Origin: Prevotella sp.
Lineage (GTDB): Bacteria; Bacillota; Clostridia; Oscillospirales; Ruminococcaceae
Reading direction: 5' to 3'
Length of the DNA: 64,000 nt
Assembly (NCBI GenBank): GCA_023663025.1
Contig: JAMPIC010000001.1
Location: 140,231-204,230 of the forward strand
In this document: positions 40,919-48,346 of the stretch, piece after piece
Layout of the letters: each line of letters starts with the position of its first letter
How positions within the stretch are numbered: the first letter of the stretch is position 1
The notes under the pieces: generated by a model
Databases searched by the model: none
Seen by the model: only the letters and a program-made list of their open reading frames with translations
Told to the model about the DNA's origin: nothing
Translations under genes and position numbers: made by a program

Positions 40919-40947
40919 ATTATACACCATTCTTTTCATTTTGTCAA
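40919..40947 (-). promoter_or_regulatory. Promoter of small RNA unit 2
   Basis: On the minus strand TTGACA (40947-40942), 17 bases, TATAAT (40924-40919), perfect consensus. Confidence 0.85.
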
Positions 40948-40957
40948 GCGGAAAAAC

Positions 40958-40989
40958 AAAAAATCGGCGAAGTTAATCGCCGATTTTTT
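40958..40989. terminator. Terminator of the main pilin gene
   Basis: AAAATCGGCGA (40960-40970) pairs with TCGCCGATTTT (40977-40987), with T-runs on both strands. It closes the minus-strand pilin gene that ends at 41006 and insulates it from the small-RNA units. Confidence 0.85.
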
Positions 40990-41005
40990 ACATAGAAAGG
41001 TTAAA

Positions 41006-41575
41006 TTATGCAACCTTAGGAGCGGGGTAAACGCCGTACAGTTGACCGTTCTTGGCGTCGGTCTTCTGTGTAGACTCTGTGATAGCGGTCATAGTAGCCT
41101 GTGTAGTAGCGGAAGCGAGGGTGCCTTCAAAAGTGGTCTTAGCAGTCCAGCCAACGCAGTATACGCTGTATGTGCTGGGGTTGAAGATACCTGCCGCATG
41201 ACCTGTGTAGGACTCACCAAGGTAAGAAACAAGGTCAAGTGTTCCGGAAACATCAGTTACAGCAGTTCCGTTAACGGTGATACCTGTGATACCGCCAACT
41301 GGAATCTGAGCAGGAGTACCTGTAGCAGAATCAAGTGTAATTGTCATTTCGGTAGCACCGCCTGTTGAGAATGTAGCATTGGAGATACCGAGCTGAGTGA
41401 GAGCGGAAGAAAGTGCTGTGTGAACCTGCTTAGCATTAGCGTTAGCAGAGGATATTCTTGCGTTTCTAACGTAACCGAGCATAGAAGGTACGAGAATAGC
41501 AGCAAGGATACCGATGATCGCGATAACAACGATGAGCTCAATAAGTGTGAAGCCCTTGAACTTTGAATTTCTCAT
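41006..41575 (-). CDS. Type IV major prepilin
   Basis: The 189-residue prepilin has leader MRNSKFKG and mature start FTLIELIVVIAIIGILAAIL with Glu+5. The mature domain is rich in Ala, Thr, Ser and Gly with few charged residues, like major pilins or pilins exposed to shear. The ATG follows AAGAAGGAGGAATTTCCC, the strongest site in the cluster, and a strong terminator follows. These points favour a major structural subunit. Confidence 0.9.
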   Translation of the reverse strand: MRNSKFKGFTLIELIVVIAIIGILAAILVPSMLGYVRNARISSANANAKQVHTALSSALTQLGISNATFSTGGATEMTITLDSATGTPAQIPVGGITGITVNGTAVTDVSGTLDLVSYLGESYTGHAAGIFNPSTYSVYCVGWTAKTTFEGTLASATTQATMTAITESTQKTDAKNGQLYGVYPAPKVA

Positions 41576-41650
41576 GGGAAATTCCTCCTTCTTAAAATTT
41601 AAAATATTTTTTATTAAAAAGCGTCACCCGAAGTGAGGCACTTTTCCGTA

Positions 41651-42397
41651 TTAAGATGCTTTATAATAACCGCCGCTGCCTTGTTCCATAACAGGATATG
41701 AGCCGCAGTACACACCTCTGTTTTTAATGAGTGTTTTCTGTTCTGTCGTACTTTCAACAGCTTGAAAAATCTTGCCTTTGCTTCCGCCGTTTGAATCGTA
41801 AGTATATTTACTGAGAAGTGACACCCAACCGCTTGAAACATATGACGTATAGTCTGCTTCTCTTTCAAAATACAGAACGGAATCAACCGCATAGTTATCT
41901 ACATCGAGATATACCGTAACAGTTCCCTCAAATGTATTGTCAACAAAACCGTAAATCACATCTTCAAGTTCTTTAAATTGCTTCGACCCGTTTGTGACAT
42001 TAACTGCAGACTGATATGAAGCCGAATTGTCATAATACGAGTTAACTGCTATGTTTCCGGATATGCTTCCGTTAGCCATCGTAAAGCGTATAATAGAATA
42101 TGTAAGTCTCCTGTTTGTGTTTGCATCGGAAATACTTGACGCAGTCAATATTTTTGAGGCGTTTATAACAGAATCATTCTGAGTAATCTCACATTGCAAA
42201 AGCGCACTCTGAAAACCGGTATAAACCAAGCGAGCCTTATTGTTGTCCGTTTCCATTCTTGCATCGCGCTGAAATCCGTTTACAACAATTGACATTGTAC
42301 CTGACAGTATAGCTATTATAGCCAAAACAATAATCAGCTCGACCAAGGTAAAGCCGCGGAATTTTCCCGAGGATTTTAAAGTATCCGTTGGACTCAC
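41651..42397 (-). CDS. Type IV prepilin-like protein
   Basis: The 248-residue protein carries KFRGFTLVELIIVLAIIAIL with Glu+5 after a ten-residue leader. The start is a GTG at 42397 that itself lies inside GGGAGGTGAG, so its ribosome site is unclear; the ATG just upstream is in another frame. The mature part is larger and more polar than the major pilin, typical of a minor pilin. It lies 75 bases upstream of the major pilin gene. The 214 bases between it and pilT contain no gene. Confidence 0.83.
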   Translation of the reverse strand: MSPTDTLKSSGKFRGFTLVELIIVLAIIAILSGTMSIVVNGFQRDARMETDNNKARLVYTGFQSALLQCEITQNDSVINASKILTASSISDANTNRRLTYSIIRFTMANGSISGNIAVNSYYDNSASYQSAVNVTNGSKQFKELEDVIYGFVDNTFEGTVTVYLDVDNYAVDSVLYFEREADYTSYVSSGWVSLLSKYTYDSNGGSKGKIFQAVESTTEQKTLIKNRGVYCGSYPVMEQGSGGYYKAS

Positions 42398-42611
42398 CTC
42401 CCATAAGAGTCAGCCATTTAATATGGTTGTTCCTTACTATCATTATTATATATTGCCGCCGCCGATTTGTCAATAGAAAAATGATATTTTTTCCTCTGAT
42501 TTTGTGAATTTGTGATATAAGTCAATTTTTCGTCCAAAATATGTACAAAACAGCGAAAATTGTTTATGTCGCATAATCATTATTAACATTCGGCGGCTTG
42601 TTTTAGCAATA

Positions 42612-43715
42612 TTACCGTACATTTGACTTGAGATAACGCTCAAACTCGTTGATGTCCAGAGACTTCTCACGGGCGTGCATTTCGGTGATAACGCCCTCTT
42701 TTACGAGACGCGCCAGCTCCTGGTCAAGGCAGACCATGCCCTCTTTCTTACCCGTCTGGATAGCCGTCTGGATAAGGTGCACCTTATTGTCGCGTATCAT
42801 AGCCTTGATGGCGTCGGTGGCGTTGAGTATCTCCAGCGCGGCGATACGTCCCGTGCCGTCGGCTTTGGGGATAAGGGTCTGGGCAATAATTCCCACAAGA
42901 ACGGTGGCAAGCTGCGTGCGTATCTGGGACTGCTGGTGCGCGGGGAAAACGTCGATGATACGGTTTATCGTATCGGAAGCGCAGGTTGTATGCAGGGTGG
43001 ACATAACAAGGTGTCCGGTTTCTGCGGCGGTAACGGCGGCGTTGATTGTCTCGAAGTCACGCATCTCTCCCACGAGGATAACGTCCGGATCCTCACGGAG
43101 GGCGGCTCTCAGGGACATGGCGAAGGATTCAACGTCGTCTCCCACTTCTCTCTGATTAAGCATGCAGCGCTTGTGCTCATGAACGTACTCGATAGGGTCC
43201 TCGATGGTGATGATGTGGGCGGAACGGTTCACGTTCACATAGTCGATCATAGCCGCAAGGGTGGTGGACTTACCCGAGCCGGTAGGTCCGGTTACAAGTA
43301 TAAGACCTCTCGGTCTGAGGGCGAAATCTCCCAAAATCGGGGGAAGGTCAAGGTCCTCAAAGGTAGGGATATCGTTTCTCAGCAGACGGATGGCGATAGC
43401 GGTGTTGCCGCGCTGATGATAAACGTTAACTCTGTGACGGTAGCCCCGCCTTGTCACATAGGAAAAGTCGGCGTCGACCTTATTCTTGATGTTCTCCAGA
43501 TTGCGTCCGCCCGTCATCTGCTCGCATATCTTCATGATGGCGGCTTCGGTCATTTCGGGGTAGGAGCTGAGCTTGCGGAGCGAGCCGTGAAGTCTTACGA
43601 CGGGCGATATCTTCGTGGTGAAGTGAACGTCCGAGCAGCCGAGAACTCTTGCCTCGTCGAGAATTTTGTCAATGCTGATAACGACCTTTGCCTGTGTGTT
43701 TTTTTCGATATCCAT
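42612..43715 (-). CDS. pilT: Twitching motility retraction ATPase
   Basis: The 367-residue hexameric ATPase disassembles the pilus. Seen: Walker A GPTGSGKST (143-151), Asp box and Walker B DPDVILVGEMRD (209-220), His box HLVMSTLHT (235-243) and AIRLLR near 98-103. Length is close to the usual 345-370. The AIRNLRE-type C-terminal retraction motif is not evident. Its presence with pilB implies dynamic pili able to retract. It is 119 bases downstream of pilB on the same strand. Confidence 0.94.
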   Translation of the reverse strand: MDIEKNTQAKVVISIDKILDEARVLGCSDVHFTTKISPVVRLHGSLRKLSSYPEMTEAAIMKICEQMTGGRNLENIKNKVDADFSYVTRRGYRHRVNVYHQRGNTAIAIRLLRNDIPTFEDLDLPPILGDFALRPRGLILVTGPTGSGKSTTLAAMIDYVNVNRSAHIITIEDPIEYVHEHKRCMLNQREVGDDVESFAMSLRAALREDPDVILVGEMRDFETINAAVTAAETGHLVMSTLHTTCASDTINRIIDVFPAHQQSQIRTQLATVLVGIIAQTLIPKADGTGRIAALEILNATDAIKAMIRDNKVHLIQTAIQTGKKEGMVCLDQELARLVKEGVITEMHAREKSLDINEFERYLKSNVR

Positions 43716-43834
43716 TAGTACGCTTCCTTTCGGTATTTATTTGCAGACATATCGGGCAAATATGCGTGCAGAGGTGCTTCCATGCAGCATAAATGCGTGA
43801 GCGTATGCGTACATGTACATTGGGTTTTGCCGCG

Positions 43835-45523
43835 TTAAACGGCATATGTAACTCTTACGAGTTCATCCATGGTGGTTCTGCCCTCCTGAACGAGTTCCGA
43901 AACGTTGTCGCGGAGGAGCTTTGTGCCCTGTTCTCTTGCCAGCTTTGAAATAGCGTCCACCTTGCCGTCGTTTGCGACAAGGGCGCTCATTTCGGGCGTG
44001 CAGAGCAAAATTTCGTGAATAGCGGTACGTCCCGTATAGCCTGTATTGTTGCATTTGGGACAGCCGCAGGCGTCGTACACGGTTATGGAGCCGTCAATTC
44101 CCATAAGCCTGTTTTCCTCGGCTGTGGAAACTCTGGGCGTTCTGCATTCCATGCAAATCTTTTTAACAAGACGCTGCGCGACGATACCGATAAGGGAAGT
44201 TGCAACCATGTAGGGGGCGACGCCCATATCCACCAGACGGGTGATGGTTGAAGCCGCGTCGTTTGTATGCAGCGTGGAAAGCACCAAGTGTCCCGTGATA
44301 GCGGCGCGTATGGCGATCTCGGCAGTCTCCTGGTCACGCATCTCACCGATCATAACGATATCCGGGTCCTGACGGAGGATAGAACGGAGAGCGGCGGCGA
44401 ACGTCATACCCGCCTTAGCGTTTACCTGACATTGGTTAATGCCCTCGATGTTCTTTTCCACAGGGTCCTCAACGGTAATAACGTTTACGTTCGGCTTAGC
44501 GATCTCGCCCAGCGCGGCGTACAGCGTGGTTGTTTTACCGGAACCTGTAGGTCCCGTTACAAGCACAACGCCCTGAGGAACTTTAAGTATGGAAGCAAAT
44601 CTTTCGTAGTTATAGGCGCTCATGCCGAGGTCGGTGATCTTTCTTACGCCCACGTCTCCGGTCGACAGGATACGGATAACGACCTTCTCACCGTTTACCG
44701 TGGGCAGATTGGACACACGGACGTCAAGGGTGGTTCCGTCAACGACCTGAGTGAAACGTCCGTCCTGAGGGATACGCTTTTCGGCGATGTTCATGCCGCT
44801 TATGATCTTGAGACGGGTAACGAGCGAATTGTGAACAACATTGGAAATATTCATCAGCTCGATAAGGTCGCCGTTTACACGGATACGGATTCTCGTAAAG
44901 GTTTTGAACGGCTCGATATGAATATCCGTCGCGTCCGCGCGGAAAGAGTTTTCAACGATGGTGGTCGCCAGCTTAACGATAGGCGCGCTGTCGATACGCT
45001 CCGCGGATTCTTCGTCGATACCGAACGCGTCGCTGCCGTCGAACTGATTTTCAACGCTTTCGATCAGCGATGACGTATTCTGTGTGGAATAATACTTTCC
45101 TATCGCTTTGACGATTCCCGCCTTTGTGGAAAGCACCGGAACAACGTCCATACCGGTAGTTACCTTGATGTCCTCGAAAATATAGAAGTTTACCGGGTCG
45201 TGGGTAGCGACGGTAAGCCTTTTTCCCGTGATCTTTACGGCGATGATGGTATGCTTTTTGGCAAGAGCTTCGGGTATTTTTCTGACAGCCTCGCCGTTTA
45301 CCTGAGTTTCGGGGTCGTTCAGGTCGATGAACGGTACGTTCAGCTTTTTAGCCAATACCTGACCGAATTGGATATCGGTAACGTATCCCAGCTCGATAAC
45401 ATAGTCGCCGAAATACTTGCCGGGAGTGTTTTCCTCCTTCTTTTTATCAAGAACGTTCTGAAGCTGCTCTTCTGTAATAATGCCCTCGTTGACCATATAC
45501 TGACCAATAGGAATATTTTTCAT
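43835..45523 (-). CDS. pilB: Type IV pilus assembly ATPase
   Basis: The 562-residue extension ATPase has an N-terminal MshEN region (about 1-150), a second domain, Walker A GPTGSGKT (324-331), Walker B DPDIVMIGEMRD (386-397), His box HLVLSTLHTND and a zinc-type cysteine set Cys457, Cys460, Cys488, Cys491. MshEN domains of this type can bind cyclic di-GMP, a possible control point. The ATG at 45523 is preferred (GAGG nine bases before), with 45538 as alternative. Confidence 0.94.
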   Translation of the reverse strand: MKNIPIGQYMVNEGIITEEQLQNVLDKKKEENTPGKYFGDYVIELGYVTDIQFGQVLAKKLNVPFIDLNDPETQVNGEAVRKIPEALAKKHTIIAVKITGKRLTVATHDPVNFYIFEDIKVTTGMDVVPVLSTKAGIVKAIGKYYSTQNTSSLIESVENQFDGSDAFGIDEESAERIDSAPIVKLATTIVENSFRADATDIHIEPFKTFTRIRIRVNGDLIELMNISNVVHNSLVTRLKIISGMNIAEKRIPQDGRFTQVVDGTTLDVRVSNLPTVNGEKVVIRILSTGDVGVRKITDLGMSAYNYERFASILKVPQGVVLVTGPTGSGKTTTLYAALGEIAKPNVNVITVEDPVEKNIEGINQCQVNAKAGMTFAAALRSILRQDPDIVMIGEMRDQETAEIAIRAAITGHLVLSTLHTNDAASTITRLVDMGVAPYMVATSLIGIVAQRLVKKICMECRTPRVSTAEENRLMGIDGSITVYDACGCPKCNNTGYTGRTAIHEILLCTPEMSALVANDGKVDAISKLAREQGTKLLRDNVSELVQEGRTTMDELVRVTYAV

Positions 45524-45814
45524 TGCAAAATGCCTCATTTCTCCGCAGACTGTTTTTTACATGGGATTTCTCCGCGGCAAAATCCGGTTCATACCGTTTC
45601 GCCGTCCTGCGGTATACGCGCGGCGGGTGAAAACGGTCTAAAGATTAATGATATGCAAACGTCCCTCGGAACGCAAACACCTTAAAATTTTCGCGTCATA
45701 CGGAAGATACGGGAGATATTGTCCGCAGACGTCTCATGGGTCTTGAAATTTATAAAAATATATGTTAAGATATAAGTATCGTATTTTCAAATTTACTGCA
45801 AAGGAGATCGCTCT

Positions 45815-46828
45815 ATGTTTTCATCTTATACCGAGGGACTGACGGGCTACTACGCGGGCATACACATTATGGTATTCCTTTTCGGCATAGCCATCGGCAG
45901 TTTCCTCAACGTCTGTATCTACAGGCTTCCGGCAGGGGAATCGCTCACCAAGAAAAATTCTCACTGCATGACCTGCGGCACGCCGATCAAATGGTACGAT
46001 CTTGTTCCCGTATTCAGCTGGCTTTTCCTGCGTGGAAAATGCCGCGCCTGCGGCTCAAAGATTTCCGGCAGATACATACTTGTGGAGAGCCTTACGGGAA
46101 TACTTTTTGTTCTGACATTTTTAAGGTTTGACGTGATAGTCGACGGTCTGTGGTATCCCGCGCTGCTTTGTCTTTTTACTGCGGGACTTATCGTCATAGG
46201 CTTCGAGGATTATGACACTCAGGAAATGACCGTGGGAGTTCTGATATATCTTGCGGCAATTGCCGCTCTTACAAGGGTGCTCACAACGCTTGCTCCGGGT
46301 TTGGTCAGGGGCTGTGACGTGACCGTTACCGACGGACTGATCGGAATGTTCGCCGTAAGCGTTCCGTTCCTGATATTCGGATTTGTGCTTACTCCGGCGA
46401 TATACAGTCTGTTTGTCAGCGAGGACTGCAAATCGGCGCGGAAAATCAAGAAGAGACTGAAAAAGATGTCCGAGGACGACAAGGAACGTCCGAAGCTTCA
46501 AAAGGAGCTTGACAAGCATCTTGCCGAGATTGAGAAAACCGGTCCGGTATACGGTTTCGGAATGGGGGACGTTATCCTCATGGCCGCGGGAGGTCTGATG
46601 CTTGGCTGGAAAGCCGTTCTGGTTGCAGCCTTTGCCGCGATAGTTCTGGGAGCGCTGTATGCGCTTGCGCTGAAAATCAAAGCGTCGCGTTCCGACAGCG
46701 AGAATGTTAACGCCTTTGCGTTCGGACCGTTCCTCACCGTCGGACTTGCATTCGCTTCGTTTTTCGGAACAAAACTTATGGATCTTTACATTGACTTCCT
46801 TACCGTACCGGCAGTTCCGCCGATGTAA
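45815..46828 (+). CDS. pilD: Type IV prepilin peptidase
   Basis: The 337-residue membrane enzyme cleaves prepilin leaders and methylates the new N-terminus. The N-terminal part has GSFLNVCIYRLP and the zinc-like pairs CMTCGTP and CRACGSKISGRY. The catalytic aspartates are in GFEDYDTQEM and in GFGMGDVILMAAGG. Between them is a long cytoplasmic insert (about 205-245, KKRLKKMSEDDKERPKLQKE) that makes it larger than the usual 250-290 residues. It is transcribed opposite to the flanking pilus genes. Confidence 0.93.
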   Translation: MFSSYTEGLTGYYAGIHIMVFLFGIAIGSFLNVCIYRLPAGESLTKKNSHCMTCGTPIKWYDLVPVFSWLFLRGKCRACGSKISGRYILVESLTGILFVLTFLRFDVIVDGLWYPALLCLFTAGLIVIGFEDYDTQEMTVGVLIYLAAIAALTRVLTTLAPGLVRGCDVTVTDGLIGMFAVSVPFLIFGFVLTPAIYSLFVSEDCKSARKIKKRLKKMSEDDKERPKLQKELDKHLAEIEKTGPVYGFGMGDVILMAAGGLMLGWKAVLVAAFAAIVLGALYALALKIKASRSDSENVNAFAFGPFLTVGLAFASFFGTKLMDLYIDFLTVPAVPPM

Positions 46829-46837
46829 CAAACCGTT

Positions 46838-46875
46838 ATCGGGGCGTGTTCCTCAGGGACACGCCCCGATTTTTA
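46838..46875 (+). terminator. Terminator of pilD
   Basis: ATCGGGGCGTGT (46838-46849) pairs with ACACGCCCCGAT (46859-46870), followed by TTTTT. It lies between convergent pilD and a minor pilin gene. Confidence 0.9.
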
Positions 46876-47766
46876 TTACGTTTCTATTATTACTTTTTCG
46901 TCGGTGTAAACAATATATACCTTTGTACCGCTTCCTGTGGACGCTGTCGGAGTAAAGTTTGCGATATCAAACATACCGTTTATGGGCGAACACAGATTTT
47001 TGCATACTACTTCACCTGATGTTCTTACGACGCCGACCCCCTGCGCTGCGATAGTAGGATTATTTTTTGTAAATGAAGCCACATTGATAGCAATGCCGTC
47101 ATCAGCTTTCCATGGATTGCTTGGTGAAACGGTTTTATTGGGATCACCGCACTCAAGGACTATAGTATAGGACCTATCGCCGTAATACGGTGCGCTGAGC
47201 GCAAGACGCCATTCGTCCGGATTTGTTCTGTAGTCCTCCGGATTGGCTGATATTTCCTTATATTTTTTGTATTCAGGATCGCTTGAGGTATAAGAACTGT
47301 CATTGACAAATTTTCTGCGAAGAATTCTTCCCTGCCAGCCTGCATTGTTGTAGGGATAAACTGTTGCATTGTCAATGATAATCACGTTGGCGGTTCTCCT
47401 CATTTTTTCAAGAGTTTTAGCCTCTTTTGCACTATAGTCCGGATCGGGGGTTTTGCCCTCCGAATTGCCCGGAGCATAAACTCCGTTTGCCTTAAGGTAA
47501 GCTTTTGTGAACTTCTGTATGGCATTATCTGCGCTGCTCTCCGAGGTATAAAACCCCAAATCGGTAGAGTATCTTATAGATTCGCCTATATATTTGACAA
47601 TGCCGTTCTGGGCGGTACGCTGTGCCTCATAGAGAGTAGAGTCCACATACGTCGAACGTATCGGTTTGAACAACTGCATAATAGCGGTCATTAAAACGGC
47701 AATCATTGCCATTACAATGATAAGCTCGATAAGGGTGAAGCCTTTCAGATTTTTTTTCATTTCCAA
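46876..47766 (-). CDS. Minor pilin, PilW-like size
   Basis: The 296-residue prepilin-like protein has leader MEMKKNLKG and FTLIELIIVMAMIAVLMTAI with Glu+5. The long mature domain contains a Cys pair near the C-terminus (VVCKNLCSPINGMF). It is the last gene of the pilC-to-minor-pilin operon, nine bases after the previous gene. Large minor pilins of this kind prime assembly or sit at the tip. Confidence 0.88.
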   Translation of the reverse strand: MEMKKNLKGFTLIELIIVMAMIAVLMTAIMQLFKPIRSTYVDSTLYEAQRTAQNGIVKYIGESIRYSTDLGFYTSESSADNAIQKFTKAYLKANGVYAPGNSEGKTPDPDYSAKEAKTLEKMRRTANVIIIDNATVYPYNNAGWQGRILRRKFVNDSSYTSSDPEYKKYKEISANPEDYRTNPDEWRLALSAPYYGDRSYTIVLECGDPNKTVSPSNPWKADDGIAINVASFTKNNPTIAAQGVGVVRTSGEVVCKNLCSPINGMFDIANFTPTASTGSGTKVYIVYTDEKVIIET

Positions 47767-47775
47767 GCCCCCTTA

Positions 47776-48333
47776 CTAATTTGCATGACCTGTGACGTAC
47801 TTGTATCGCAGATTGGTGTTTTTATCGGTAGACCCTGACATGAGATAATCCTCATATTGATCGTCAAAATTACCGGCTGCGCTGCTGTTGTCGTTTTGGT
47901 CACGGCTCAGAAGAACGAAAGTATCCACCGGAAAGCTGTAGGTCTCCGCGTCAACGTGAGTAAACTTTGACGGATCGGACGCATTGGGCGTAGTTCTGGT
48001 TATCTTGACATAGCTTGTATTTGTGCCGCTGCTGTGCTGATGAGGAGGCTGACCGCTGCCGCCGCTCTGTCCGATAGCATTCGGATCAGGTGAAGATACT
48101 GAGCCGCCTCCGTAATAAATCTCAACAACATCGGGAGCTGAACCGGTTGCGTTTTTAACATATCTTTCAACATAAGACATCTGATTGGAAAGGCTGGTAT
48201 TCAAAATCTGATTGTTTCTGTTGCGTCTTGAAACGCCGGCATATATTTGTGCCATAGCCAGCGAAGCAATGCCAAGGATAGCGATGGCAATGAGACACTC
48301 AATAAGGGTAAAACCTTTGAAACGTTTTTTCAT
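47776..48333 (-). CDS. Minor pilin
   Basis: The 185-residue protein has leader MKKRFKG and mature start FTLIECLIAIAILGIASLAM with Glu+5. The mature region includes a Ser/Gly/Pro/His-rich low-complexity stretch (GQSGGSGQPPHQHSSGTN) near the middle. It lies 13 bases after the PilX-like gene and 9 before the next minor pilin. Confidence 0.87.
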   Translation of the reverse strand: MKKRFKGFTLIECLIAIAILGIASLAMAQIYAGVSRRNRNNQILNTSLSNQMSYVERYVKNATGSAPDVVEIYYGGGSVSSPDPNAIGQSGGSGQPPHQHSSGTNTSYVKITRTTPNASDPSKFTHVDAETYSFPVDTFVLLSRDQNDNSSAAGNFDDQYEDYLMSGSTDKNTNLRYKYVTGHAN

Positions 48334-48346
48334 AGTCTTCGCCTCC

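Noticed and set aside
42675..43718. 347-codon plus-strand frame opposite pilT
   Set aside because: It lies entirely antisense to a clear PilT with all ATPase motifs; no family match or ribosome site.
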